DNA of 64,000 nt from Aeromonas enteropelogenes (GTDB lineage: Bacteria > Pseudomonadota > Gammaproteobacteria > Enterobacterales > Aeromonadaceae): contig NZ_CDCG01000037.1 in assembly GCF_000819845.1 (NCBI RefSeq), positions 117,313 through 181,312 of the forward strand, written 5' to 3'. Below the pieces are notes generated by a model, which made no database searches, was not told where the DNA came from, and saw only the letters and a program-made list of their open reading frames with translations. The number at the start of each line of letters is the position of its first letter. Positions within the stretch are counted from its first letter, which is position 1. Shown here piece by piece: positions 1 through 7,044 of the stretch. Both the position numbers and the translations under genes were made by a program.

Positions 1-599
1 CCGTCGTCATCCTGTCCGAACTCGAAGGTGTGCCACCAGTGATCCTCATCCGGGCTGTTGGTATCCATGATGAGTCCGCACCACGTAGGGCCGCCGTCCT
101 TGCCGGATGGGTAACGGGCTTGCACCGCCCGGGATGCCGCCTCGTTCACAATGTTCAGGTCGAGGAACTGGGCCTCGTTAATCCAGACGCCAGTCATCTC
201 TAACGACAGCATCTTGCGGATGTCCTTGGGCCTATCCATCGACAGGAAGAAGAACTCCGCCTCGATAATGGTCTGGCCGTCAGGGTGCGGGATCCGCATC
301 ATGCCGACGATCGGGGCGTCGAACTTGATGGGGCACACCTCTTCCGGGATCCAGTCCTGAAAGGTCTTGATGACCGTGGCCTTGAGCTCGCCGTAGGTAT
401 TGCGGATGCAAACCCAGCGAGTCTTTCTCACGCCGTCTGCGTTGGGCTCCTGGTTGATGGAGACATCCAGCATGAACATCACGCAACCCACGGACTTGCC
501 GGAACCGACCGGTCCACGCACCGCGGCGATCATGGGCCGATCCCGGTGGATAGCCTCAAAGGTCGGGCTGGGCTTGTAGGTGATGGTCCTAATCTCCAT
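1..599 (-). CDS. terL: Terminase large subunit, N-terminal part (runs off the window)
   Basis: This is the ATPase motor and nuclease that packages phage DNA into the prohead. Only the N-terminal ~200 residues are in the window, and the frame stays open to position 1. A Walker A motif GPVGSGKS lies at residues 29-36. A segment NEAQFLDLN near residue 140 could hold the acidic residues of the ATPase centre. The ATG at 599 overlaps the end of the small-subunit gene by 11 bases, the usual terS-terL coupling. The C-terminal nuclease domain is not visible. Confidence 0.88.
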   Translation of the reverse strand, partial: MEIRTITYKPSPTFEAIHRDRPMIAAVRGPVGSGKSVGCVMFMLDVSINQEPNADGVRKTRWVCIRNTYGELKATVIKTFQDWIPEEVCPIKFDAPIVGMMRIPHPDGQTIIEAEFFFLSMDRPKDIRKMLSLEMTGVWINEAQFLDLNIVNEAASRAVQARYPSGKDGGPTWCGLIMDTNSPDEDHWWHTFEFGQDDD

Positions 600-1179
600 C
601 GCTGCCCTCGTCCTTATTCAGGAAGCCCAGGTTCCACAGCACCTGCACGCCGGTATTCTTGCCCTTGCGCAGCAGTTCGTACTCGATACGGGCCTTGTCG
701 GTCAGCGCCTTGTCCTTTTCGGACTGAACCCGCTTGTGGTTGGTGCTCTCGACGATGTACGGGATCTCGACGATGGTTTTTTCGAGCTGCACGATGCGAC
801 CGAGCACGTTATCCATCGCCCGGGTGGTGGAGTTGTAGAGCTTGTAGAGAGACATCCGCTGCTCAATGTCCAGCTCGTCCTCTGGCAGCTCCAAATCCTT
901 GGCGATGCGGCCGAGCGTCAGTACCCCATTGCGGAATCCGCAACGCATGGCGACCAGCTCGTCGGACAGGTTGGCCTTCACCGCATCCTCGATCACCTCA
1001 TCGGGAAAGAACTTGGCGTACACCCCATGTCGTTGGGCAGGCTGGGCCACTTTGGTGGCGCGCGGCTTGTCTGTTTTCTTGCGGTGGTCACGCTCTGGGT
1101 TGAGCGCGTCAGTCACCTTGCCGGCAGTGCGGCGCGGCGGCCGCTTGGTTGGCGGCTTCTTCTCTTTGTTGTCGGTCAT
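589..1179 (-). CDS. terS: Terminase small subunit
   Basis: Predicted DNA-recognition subunit of the packaging terminase, 196 residues. The N-terminus is very basic and rich in Pro/Lys/Arg (residues 1-50). A helical region follows (DEVIEDAVKANLSDELVAMRCG), compatible with the helix-turn-helix of small terminases, and then a long alpha-helical central part suited to oligomerisation. The call rests mainly on position: it directly precedes and overlaps the large subunit and follows the lysis genes, as in lambdoid and HK97-like phages. Other phage DNA-binding proteins remain possible. Confidence 0.72.
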   Translation of the reverse strand: MTDNKEKKPPTKRPPRRTAGKVTDALNPERDHRKKTDKPRATKVAQPAQRHGVYAKFFPDEVIEDAVKANLSDELVAMRCGFRNGVLTLGRIAKDLELPEDELDIEQRMSLYKLYNSTTRAMDNVLGRIVQLEKTIVEIPYIVESTNHKRVQSEKDKALTDKARIEYELLRKGKNTGVQVLWNLGFLNKDEGSDGD

Positions 1180-1181
1180 GG

Positions 1182-1394
1182 CTATCTGGTACAGCGCTCC
1201 AGTGCGTCGATGTAATCGAGCAGGCGAGCCGTAGACTCACCAGAAAGAGAAACCCCGCCATCAGCGGCGGGGTTCCAGTTCAGTTGTGGTGCAGGTGGCG
1301 GGCAGTTAGGGTTTATGCTGCTCGTTGCGCACCCCGTCAGAAGCAGCGCCAAAGCGATCGGCAAAGCGCCCTTGCGGGTCAGCATGGTTCGCAT
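1182..1394 (-). CDS. Rz1-like outer-membrane spanin lipoprotein
   Basis: A 70-residue protein with a basic start, a hydrophobic stretch and the lipobox LLTGC, so Cys22 should be lipidated. The mature part is Pro-rich (NPNCPPPAPQ), as in Rz1-type o-spanins that fuse inner and outer membranes in the last step of lysis. Its start lies inside the preceding small gene in another frame, the nested layout typical of Rz1. A GGAGG sits six bases before the ATG. It ends two bases before terS. Confidence 0.75.
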   Translation of the reverse strand: MRTMLTRKGALPIALALLLTGCATSSINPNCPPPAPQLNWNPAADGGVSLSGESTARLLDYIDALERCTR

Positions 1395-1488
1395 CGTGTT
1401 CCTCCTGTATCTCTCTGGCTTGCTGAATGCGGAGCAGCCGCATCAGCTCGTCAGCGAGCAGATCCAACAACTTCAAGAAGGCGTTCAC
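1306..1488 (-). CDS. Small lysis-cassette protein at the Rz position
   Basis: A 60-residue protein made of a leucine-rich amphipathic helix followed by a charged part with DPQGRFADRFG, a motif type I associate with short proteins in phage lysis cassettes. It starts by ATGA overlap with the upstream gene, and the Rz1 gene begins inside it. By position it should be the inner-membrane spanin, but it is far shorter than Rz and has no clear membrane anchor. Its function is therefore open. Confidence 0.6.
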   Translation of the reverse strand: MNAFLKLLDLLADELMRLLRIQQAREIQEEHDANHADPQGRFADRFGAASDGVRNEQHKP

Positions 1489-1709
1489 GGCCTTCGCGCC
1501 TTGTCTGCCGGCAGGTTCAGCGCCACCTTGTCCAGGATCTTGGCCAGCCAGGTCAGGAAGCCCTGCACCTTGCCGATGATCTCGTCATCCCGAGTTGACG
1601 GGGTTACGGCAGCGATCTGGGCCAGACCCTGCACAATCAGCGATGCAGCGCCAACAACCGCCATCAGGATGAAAAACCAGTGGACGGCAATATCAATCAC
1701 GTTCTCCAT
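1485..1709 (-). CDS. Small membrane protein of the lysis cassette
   Basis: A 74-residue protein with one strong N-terminal hydrophobic segment (about residues 8-32, VHWFFILMAVVGAASLIVQG) and a basic C-terminal helix. It lies between the endolysin and the spanin-region genes and overlaps the next gene by ATGA. It could be an accessory holin, an antiholin or a membrane-anchored spanin partner. The sequence does not decide between these. Confidence 0.65.
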   Translation of the reverse strand: MENVIDIAVHWFFILMAVVGAASLIVQGLAQIAAVTPSTRDDEIIGKVQGFLTWLAKILDKVALNLPADKARRP

Positions 1710-1716
1710 GTCTACC

Positions 1717-2265
1717 TCACAGGTTACAAATCCGGCTCAGCCAGCCGTAGGCATTGGCCTCCTGCGACTCCTGACGCTCAGCCAGGGTGATGCAGTGGGC
1801 AATTCGAAGGGCGTTCACCGACTCGGCCAGCAGGCGCTTGCCACCGGCGCCGCGCGCCTTGATGTACGCCTCCAGCGCAGAAAGAGAACGGGGCCCGATG
1901 GCCCCGTCTGCTTTCACGTCTGGATAGAGTTTTTGTCGATCGTTCAGCACATTCAGCAATCGCTGCAGGTCGGTAGCCGCTCGCCCTGGGCCTGAGTTGA
2001 CCCCGTAGTCAAAGAGGTAGGTGGCAAGGTCAGCATCGAACACCTCGATGGTTGATAGGCGCAGCTGGTTCCAGTAGGAGGTGTAGACCTTGACCGCCTC
2101 CTCCTTGGGGTAGTCGCGCATGTTGCCGGTATAGCCGAACTGGCGAGCAGTGGCCTGAGTCACCCCCCAGCGAGTAGGGCCGCCGCGATCCTCTGCACGG
2201 TCAGTGAACTTGTCACCGCCCTCGCGCTGGATCACCTCGTCAATAACCTGTAAACGGATGCTCAT
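1717..2265 (-). CDS. Phage endolysin, GH108-type N-acetylmuramidase
   Basis: Lysozyme-like enzyme that cleaves the glycan strands of murein at the end of the lytic cycle. The 182-residue product has the GH108 signature REGGDKFTDRAEDRGGPTRWG near the N-terminus, with Glu15 as the probable catalytic acid. A C-terminal region (VKADGAIGPRSLSALE) looks like the peptidoglycan-binding half that pairs with this family. There is no signal peptide, so release needs the holin encoded just upstream. The ATG shares one base with the holin stop (TGATG), which fixes this start over longer readings. Confidence 0.9.
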   Translation of the reverse strand: MSIRLQVIDEVIQREGGDKFTDRAEDRGGPTRWGVTQATARQFGYTGNMRDYPKEEAVKVYTSYWNQLRLSTIEVFDADLATYLFDYGVNSGPGRAATDLQRLLNVLNDRQKLYPDVKADGAIGPRSLSALEAYIKARGAGGKRLLAESVNALRIAHCITLAERQESQEANAYGWLSRICNL

Positions 2266-2576
2266 CAACCTCTCCCCATCCAGCCGGTAGCCCGGCGCTC
2301 GTACAAATCGAGAGCCTTGGACCCCATGTATCCAGACATGCCAGCCATAAAGCCGCACAACGGTAGAGGGGCAGAGAAGTACCAGCAGAGCAGCATGGTC
2401 AGCATGCCGGCAAACCCGGACACAACAACCTGCAGCAGCGCCTCAACCCATCTGAATTGCCTTCCCTCACGTTTGACTGTCTGTATGTAGGTCACAAGCC
2501 CTCCCCATACGCTGAGCCCGCCAAACGCAAGGTAGGCAAGCACGCTGTAGTTCTGCGGGTCCTTGTCAGGCGTCAT
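2265..2576 (-). CDS. Phage holin (LydA-like)
   Basis: A 103-residue membrane protein with about three hydrophobic segments (near residues 12-30, 45-66 and 68-84) and charged ends, resembling the LydA/phage holin family 3. It forms the membrane lesion that lets the endolysin reach the wall. The start at MTPDKD is chosen because a GGAGG lies just upstream. A longer reading would extend into the terminator hairpins that precede the gene. Confidence 0.85.
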   Translation of the reverse strand: MTPDKDPQNYSVLAYLAFGGLSVWGGLVTYIQTVKREGRQFRWVEALLQVVVSGFAGMLTMLLCWYFSAPLPLCGFMAGMSGYMGSKALDLYERRATGWMGRG

Positions 2577-2594
2577 CGTCCCTCCAGAAACGAC

Positions 2595-2616
2595 AAAGCC
2601 CGCACAGTGGCGGGCC
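2595..2616 (-). terminator. Second hairpin upstream of the holin gene
   Basis: Read on the minus strand, GCCCGC and GCGGGC flank a short loop and are followed by TTT. It lies between the stronger terminator and the holin ribosome site. A near copy of this hairpin, including the flanking ACGAC, occurs at 13412-13437. Confidence 0.5.
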
Positions 2617-2621
2617 AGATA

Positions 2622-2652
2622 CAAAAAAGCCGGGCTCAAAAAGAGTCCGGCT
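2622..2652 (-). terminator. Rho-independent terminator upstream of the lysis genes (tR'-like)
   Basis: On the minus strand AGCCGG-A-CTC and GAG-C-CCGGCT form a stem around a TTTTT loop, followed by six T. It stands between the presumed late promoter and the holin. Lysis and terminase transcription should therefore require antitermination, as at lambda tR'. Confidence 0.75.
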
Positions 2653-2663
2653 ATGATGGATAG

Positions 2664-2692
2664 ATTTTGTGCCACGCGCCCGCAAATAGCAA
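2664..2692 (-). promoter_or_regulatory. Candidate late promoter (pR'-like)
   Basis: On the minus strand a -35 TTGCTA (2687-2692) and a -10 CAAAAT (2664-2669) are separated by exactly 17 bases. Transcription would start near 2657 and meet the terminator at 2622-2652 at once. This matches the pR'/tR' logic of Q-controlled late operons. Confidence 0.55.
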
Positions 2693-2720
2693 GCAATCGC
2701 AGATATTGGCAGGCGACGGG

Positions 2721-2948
2721 TTATTGACGGTTGGCGCTTTTGAGCATCAGCCCCATACCAGTATAAGCCGCTGCCTTCACCACCGAGTTGCCAACCTCTG
2801 CGCCATCTTCAAGGGCTTTAATGAATCGGTCTTCATCAATCATCCCGCTTTCACCGATAGCTACAAGCGCCGCGGCCCTTACATCAGAGCGTCCGTCATG
2901 AGCACCCATCAGTAAGGTTTTAACCAACTTCTCTTCGTTATTCATCAC
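2721..2948 (-). CDS. Small phage protein with HEAT-like helices
   Basis: A 75-residue protein I do not recognise by name. The pattern DGRSDVRAAALVAIGESGMIDEDRFIKALEDG resembles one or two HEAT-type helical repeats (Asp-Val-Arg-x-Ala-Ala), which usually mediate protein contacts. It is the last gene before the presumed late promoter. It begins MMNNEEK, and either Met could be used. Confidence 0.6.
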   Translation of the reverse strand: MMNNEEKLVKTLLMGAHDGRSDVRAAALVAIGESGMIDEDRFIKALEDGAEVGNSVVKAAAYTGMGLMLKSANRQ

Positions 2949-2966
2949 GCACTCCCGTATTTGTGC

Positions 2967-3161
2967 TTATTTCATCTTCCGGTACCGTTCCACCTGCTGG
3001 AGGAAGAATGCCTGCATCCCCCCCTGGTAGTTGCTGACCTCACTCTCTGCGGGTGTCTTGATATCCGGGTTCCGTTCTTTCCAGACCGCATAGGCGGCCG
3101 CCTTTTCTACCTCCACCCGCTCTTGTTGCTCGGGTGTCAAACTGCATAGGTTGTGGCTCAT
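2967..3161 (-). CDS. Small hypothetical phage protein
   Basis: A 64-residue charged, mostly helical protein (MSHNLCSLTPEQQERVEVEK...). The start is chosen because GGGAGG lies seven bases upstream. A longer reading would add 41 residues of unlikely composition. No function is suggested by the sequence. Confidence 0.55.
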   Translation of the reverse strand: MSHNLCSLTPEQQERVEVEKAAAYAVWKERNPDIKTPAESEVSNYQGGMQAFFLQQVERYRKMK

Positions 3162-3246
3162 GGTGCCCTCCCGCTGCCGATGATACCCCACCCGGCGGAG
3201 AGGAAAAGAAAAAGGCGCCACATGGGCGCCTAATCCGGGATGCTCG

Positions 3247-3627
3247 TCACCGGTAGTAGGTGGTGAGCTTGACCTCATTTCCACAGTAACTTACATCTCT
3301 GCGGCCGTAGTGGGTGAATATCACCTCACCGTCGAGTGAGTAAATCTCATCACCAGTGCTGTTTATTATGGTTCGCTCCAGGCGACCATCCTTAACCAGT
3401 TGTGGGATCTCATCAACGGAAACTCCGCGCACGAAAAGGTGTTTAATGACGGCCTCGTCGATTGATTGGCGAGCATAAACGGCAATTTGGTTTGCCATTT
3501 CATTAATCGAGTCTTTTGCGAAGTTCATTTCGAATTTGTATGCATCGTCCATCTCGCGACCCCAATTAAATCTGTGATTGCTGAATGGTACCAACGAACA
3601 AGCATTGCTCTCAATCCATGTATTCAT
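3247..3627 (-). CDS. Hypothetical phage protein
   Basis: A product of up to 126 residues with no recognised domain. The N-terminal half is helical (YKFEMNFAKDSINEMANQIAVYARQSIDEAVIKHL) and the C-terminal half looks beta-rich. The ATG at 3627 overlaps the Q-like gene by ATGA. An internal ATG at 3552 (MDDAYK) is an alternative start. Base composition is more AT-rich than in its neighbours, suggesting a separate origin. Confidence 0.6.
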   Translation of the reverse strand: MNTWIESNACSLVPFSNHRFNWGREMDDAYKFEMNFAKDSINEMANQIAVYARQSIDEAVIKHLFVRGVSVDEIPQLVKDGRLERTIINSTGDEIYSLDGEVIFTHYGRRDVSYCGNEVKLTTYYR

Positions 3628-4235
3628 GCCGCCTTGGCCTTATCCAGGTACTGATGGAATGCCCGAACCGCATCGGAGTAGCAATACTGCAGCTCTTGGG
3701 CGGCGTTGCGCTCTGCATCGGTGGTCAGTGCCGGGGCTGCGATATACCCGGCGTGGCAGTGCGGGCAGGTGTGCGGCTTCGGCTTGGTGAGCTCCCCGGT
3801 ACCGGAGCATGCCGGGCAGCGCCCACCCTGGGTGTCACGCTCACAGCGGGAGACGATAAGCGCCCGCACCCGAGCGGCGTTATCGTGATCCCCCAGCAGC
3901 TCCAGCTCCCTGGCACGCTTCGCTTCACGGCGGCCATAGGGATGGTGGCGTTTGTAGAGGCGCAGCAGTCGATCGCTGTCGCCATTCAGTTCGGCGGCAC
4001 TCATCACCGCGCTGATCGGGTAACTGGTGACCAGCTGGCGCAGGGCGATACCATCCCCTAGGTGGCGGGCGCGGATCACCTTCACTCCGACAGGGTACAG
4101 ACGCTCAGCGTGAGCCAGGGCTGCCAGCACTTCCTCGCGACCTACACTATCCGGCGATCGGCCGGCGCGCTGCGATTCTGCCTCAATAGATACAGCCTTG
4201 GGGCCGTGCAGCTTGATAAGTAATTCCATGCTCAT
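3624..4235 (-). CDS. Q-type late antitermination protein
   Basis: Predicted to load onto RNA polymerase at the late promoter so that it reads through the terminator before the lysis genes. The 203-residue product begins MSMELLIKLHGPKAVSIEAES, resembling the start of lambda Q. It carries a zinc-binding cluster, CPACSGTG...CPHCHAGY, about residues 130-155, as in Q-family proteins. It is the last sizeable regulator before the candidate pR'-tR' site, about 1 kb away. The start is supported by AGAGGACC upstream. Three small genes lie between Q and the late promoter, more than in lambda. Confidence 0.8.
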   Translation of the reverse strand: MSMELLIKLHGPKAVSIEAESQRAGRSPDSVGREEVLAALAHAERLYPVGVKVIRARHLGDGIALRQLVTSYPISAVMSAAELNGDSDRLLRLYKRHHPYGRREAKRARELELLGDHDNAARVRALIVSRCERDTQGGRCPACSGTGELTKPKPHTCPHCHAGYIAAPALTTDAERNAAQELQYCYSDAVRAFHQYLDKAKAA

Positions 4236-4654
4236 GGGTTGGTCCTCTGGTCTTGGTCCTGATTGAAAGCGGTAAGCAGCCAAGCGCGCAGCTGGCCTGA
4301 TTGAATATGCTCTGGCGTTGCCTCGATGACGGTCCACCCCAGCAGGGCGGCCTCGTTCATCTTGGCTCGGTCCTCCACAAACCCCTTGCCGCGGGTGTGG
4401 CGACCACCGGAGTGGATCCCGCCGTGGATCTCGACGGCGATCATGCGTGTCGGCCAGGCGTAATCGAGTCGCCACTTGCGCTTGGGGTGGAATACCAGCT
4501 CGGTGGCTGGGTCAGGGAAGCCGACAAGCTGGGCCAGCACTCGCTGGCGCAGGGCATCCACCTGCTGCGCCTTCTTGACCTTGTTCACGACGGCCTTGGC
4601 TTTCGGGTTATTGCTGAGCAGGCGGCCGGCATCGATAGCGGAGAGGTGGATCAT
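4232..4654 (-). CDS. DUF559/Vsr-like nuclease-fold phage protein
   Basis: A 140-residue protein. The middle reads RKWRLDYAWP...IAVEIHGG, where an Asp and a Glu in beta-strands match the D...ExK core of small PD-(D/E)XK nucleases of the Vsr/DUF559 type. GRHTRGKGFVEDRAKMNEAALLGWTVI supplies the following helix and strand. In nin regions such proteins sit where Holliday-junction resolvases (RusA, Rap) are found, so a junction- or branch-specific nuclease is a reasonable guess. It overlaps both neighbours by ATGA-type junctions. Confidence 0.65.
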   Translation of the reverse strand: MIHLSAIDAGRLLSNNPKAKAVVNKVKKAQQVDALRQRVLAQLVGFPDPATELVFHPKRKWRLDYAWPTRMIAVEIHGGIHSGGRHTRGKGFVEDRAKMNEAALLGWTVIEATPEHIQSGQLRAWLLTAFNQDQDQRTNP

Positions 4655-4890
4655 TCGAGGTAGGTCTCCATGAAGCTGACCTTGGCATCCTCAAGTTGGC
4701 CAAGCAGGGTAAAGGGCTGATGCCCATTGGCTACTGCCCTGGTGCAGGTTCCATCACCATTTACGGTAACGATAAGGCAGTTGACCACCTCACCGCGCCT
4801 GGCGCTCTCCAGCATATCCTCAAGAGTGGAGATCACGTTGGCACCGCTCTCCTTCTTAACCGCTGACAGGCTGACAACCTTGTCACTCAT
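4651..4890 (-). CDS. Small hypothetical phage protein
   Basis: A 79-residue protein of a type common in lambdoid phages (MSDKVVSLSAVKKESGANVISTLEDMLESARRGEVVNCLIVTVNGDGT...). The first 35 residues are helical and the rest is probably beta-structure. No function is known to me. It overlaps the next gene by four bases. Confidence 0.6.
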   Translation of the reverse strand: MSDKVVSLSAVKKESGANVISTLEDMLESARRGEVVNCLIVTVNGDGTCTRAVANGHQPFTLLGQLEDAKVSFMETYLE

Positions 4891-5204
4891 GCCACCCTCC
4901 CGATGGTGTTCTTGCGCAGATCAGCCACTTCCCGGGCTACCTGTTCGAGCAGAGACTCCTCGCTGCCGTGCTCCTGCTGCCAGGTGCGCGGAGCGGCGTG
5001 GAATCCGGTGGGGTAGCAAGCGCGGTGGTGCCGGGGGCACAGCGGCAGCACTCTGGTGTGCTCGGCGCGCTGGGCCATGCCAGACCCAGAGCGCACATGA
5101 TGAATTTCACTTGGTGTGCTACCCAACCCCATGTTTCTACAAACCACGCAACACAGTGATGCAACATCATCAAGCCAGCGTTTATCAGCTTTGTTCTTAC
5201 TCAC
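4887..5204 (-). CDS. Ref-like HNH nuclease (recombination enhancement)
   Basis: Related to the phage P1 Ref family, RecA-dependent HNH nucleases that help recombination. The core shows CCVVCRNMGLGSTPSEIHHVRSG and PLCPRHHRACYP, i.e. paired CxxC and CxxH zinc ligands around a His-containing nuclease motif. The C-terminus holds WQQEHGSEESLLEQV, typical of this group. I choose the GTG at 5204 because GGAGG lies eight bases upstream and GTGA overlaps the previous stop. An ATG at 5249 would add 15 residues. Confidence 0.78.
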   Translation of the reverse strand: MSKNKADKRWLDDVASLCCVVCRNMGLGSTPSEIHHVRSGSGMAQRAEHTRVLPLCPRHHRACYPTGFHAAPRTWQQEHGSEESLLEQVAREVADLRKNTIGRVA

Positions 5205-5734
5205 ACCACATGCCTCCAGTTGGAGAAATACCTGACTTTGCTTACGCACCCAACTGACACGCCAAACTTTTCCGCGAGAACATCAAGCGAGGCGTCTGAT
5301 GCCCTTATTTCTCTAACCGCCTCGTCAGTTAATTTTCTAAATGGGTTTTTCTCACCTTCCTGATGAGTTCCGTGATTCTTCTTATCCGCGTGATTTCCCT
5401 TTCTGGTGTCCCACCTTAGATTCTTCAAAGCCGGGTTGGTGCGATCTCCGTCGTTGTGGCAGCACTCCATACCCTTGGGGCAATCACCCAGAAAGCTCTC
5501 AATAACCAAGCGATGCAGCAACTCCTGCTTTCGCTTTCCTTTTTTGGTTAAGTTCACACAGAGGTACCCAGTTCTCTTGTGTACAAAAGGAGTTACCAGA
5601 GACCCCCCATACATTCTTTTTCCAAATGCTGTGATCCCAAGCCTTGGTATTGAGCGAACTCCTCCAAGGTTGGACACTTCATACAAACCTTCCCATCCTC
5701 TGGCCGCCACCCAGCCCTCTTCATGCCCGCTCAT
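5201..5734 (-). CDS. NUMOD4/HNH homing endonuclease
   Basis: Free-standing homing endonuclease, 177 residues. NUMOD4 motif at the N-terminus: WEGLYEVSNLGGVRSIPR. A central HNH core: LLHRLVIESFLG...MECCHNDGDRTNPALKNLRWDT. A C-terminal helix-turn-helix (LDVLAEKFGVSVGCVSKV) should contact DNA. Such genes spread by cutting alleles that lack them. Base composition is clearly more AT-rich than the flanking ninB and ref-like genes, and it splits an otherwise ordinary nin region, so I take it as a selfish insertion. Confidence 0.9.
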   Translation of the reverse strand: MSGHEEGWVAARGWEGLYEVSNLGGVRSIPRLGITAFGKRMYGGSLVTPFVHKRTGYLCVNLTKKGKRKQELLHRLVIESFLGDCPKGMECCHNDGDRTNPALKNLRWDTRKGNHADKKNHGTHQEGEKNPFRKLTDEAVREIRASDASLDVLAEKFGVSVGCVSKVRYFSNWRHVV

Positions 5735-6180
5735 GCCGCCGCCCTCCCGTATGCCGCCACCCAGTCAAAGCCGCGGCGAGATTCATCCCCGAACTTCACG
5801 CCCTGCTGGGCGCCGAAGGATTGGGCCAGCTCAATGAGATCGCGCATCTCGCGCACGGTCATCTTGGAAGTGGACTTACCCAGCACCACGAAGCCATTGC
5901 CGTCGATGTTCGGCACCACGTCCTGCTGGTACAGGGCGGCGGAGAGAACGTGCTTCCAGTCCTCCTTGGAGAGCTTGCGGCCGTGCCAGTTGACCTGCTC
6001 GGCGATGTCGGTCATTACCGCCCAAAACAGAGCGTTCTGGGCCAGGGTCCGGGTCATCTCCTTGATTTCGATGACAAGCGGCTTGTCCTGGTCAACCGGC
6101 AGGCTTGCTACCAGCTGGCAGGCGCGGGTGCGGATTTCAGGACTGCGCAGAAAGTGCTTTGGATATTGGCTCATCCTCAC
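5731..6180 (-). CDS. ninB: NinB/Orf recombination mediator
   Basis: Lambda NinB (Orf) family. It binds single-stranded DNA and SSB and can replace RecFOR in loading recombinase. The family core is clear: DKPLVIEIKEMTRTLAQN, EQVNWHGRKLSKEDWKHVL, QQDVVPNIDGNGFVVLGKSTSKM and a basic/aromatic tail. The length (149) is right for the family. It starts at a GTG that overlaps the preceding stop; an in-frame ATG two codons later is the alternative. Confidence 0.92.
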   Translation of the reverse strand: MRMSQYPKHFLRSPEIRTRACQLVASLPVDQDKPLVIEIKEMTRTLAQNALFWAVMTDIAEQVNWHGRKLSKEDWKHVLSAALYQQDVVPNIDGNGFVVLGKSTSKMTVREMRDLIELAQSFGAQQGVKFGDESRRGFDWVAAYGRAAA

Positions 6181-6362
6181 CCCCGCTTGGCTTTGTTGCG
6201 GCGCTTGGCGGCGGCACGTTGGCGTTTGGCGGCCCAGTCATTGCGCGGGTTTGTGATGCAGTATGAGCTGCTCGGATTAAAAAACAGGGCTGGCGGAAGC
6301 GGTTGGAAATAGCGACCAACTTGAGTGATGGCTGCGACCAGTACGGATTGTGGAATCTTCAT
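6177..6362 (-). CDS. Small basic phage protein
   Basis: A 61-residue protein with a very basic C-terminus (NDWAAKRQRAAAKRRNKAKRG) that could bind nucleic acid. It is joined to both neighbours by four-base overlaps, which supports translation. I do not recognise a family. Confidence 0.5.
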   Translation of the reverse strand: MKIPQSVLVAAITQVGRYFQPLPPALFFNPSSSYCITNPRNDWAAKRQRAAAKRRNKAKRG

Positions 6363-6655
6363 GCTGCCACCGCCTTAGCCGCAACGGCTTCCGCAGTGGG
6401 GAACGGAGAGAGGTGGTAGTGCCAAACCTGCTTGCCGTCGATGTTCTGGTGGTTGGCGTGCTTCACCCAGCCGTGGCAGCAGACTTCGCGCAGACGGGCG
6501 CTGATGGCTGCTTGGGTGTCGGCTTGGCCGAAGCGGCTCCAGCACTCGCGCTCGATGTCGCGCAGGGTGCGGGCTTTGCCGTCGCGCATGATGGCTATCA
6601 CTCGCCCCATCTGAGTCGCAACGGATAGATCTCGGGTATTCGATTTGGTGGTCAT
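6359..6655 (-). CDS. Winged-helix-like phage protein
   Basis: A 98-residue protein. The segment GKARTLRDIERECWSRFGQADTQAAISARLREVCCHGWVKHANH reads like a winged helix: a helix-turn-helix followed by a short beta hairpin. It could be an early regulator or a replication accessory. The start is preceded by AGGACCCAGACT, one of the repeated ribosome-site modules of this phage. Confidence 0.6.
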   Translation of the reverse strand: MTTKSNTRDLSVATQMGRVIAIMRDGKARTLRDIERECWSRFGQADTQAAISARLREVCCHGWVKHANHQNIDGKQVWHYHLSPFPTAEAVAAKAVAA

Positions 6656-6741
6656 AGTCTGGGTCCTTTGGTCAAACAGCCGGGTGGTCTATGTCCGACT
6701 TTCGTGCTCAGTCATCATGTTACGGCGCGATATACCCCCTG

Positions 6742-7044
6742 TCACGGGTTTGCAAGGGCCGCACCTCCAGAGTTATCCACAGCTCCATTTGCAACACCAC
6801 CCCGCGACACCAGCACTGGCGCGCCTCTCAGCCGTTCAGCCTCCTCCGCCACTTGCTCAGGCGTCGTATCGAGTACCAGCCAATGCCCTGCCCCGCGCTG
6901 GCAATCGGTGTTCCCCAGCACGGCGATCTCGTCGGCCACCTCGAGCTGCACCCGCTCCCCGCACCAGCCCCGCACGGCGGGATAGATCACCACCCGGCAG
7001 AACTTCGCGGCCACGACCGCGGCGATCACATCAGGATTGAACAT
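6742..7044 (-). CDS. Hypothetical phage protein
   Basis: A 100-residue protein (MFNPDVIAAVVAAKFCRVVIYPAVRG...). The start overlaps the end of the P-like gene and is preceded by GGGGAGGG, so translational coupling is likely. No known domain is evident. About 85 bases without a gene separate it from the next gene downstream. Confidence 0.55.
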   Translation of the reverse strand: MFNPDVIAAVVAAKFCRVVIYPAVRGWCGERVQLEVADEIAVLGNTDCQRGAGHWLVLDTTPEQVAEEAERLRGAPVLVSRGGVANGAVDNSGGAALANP

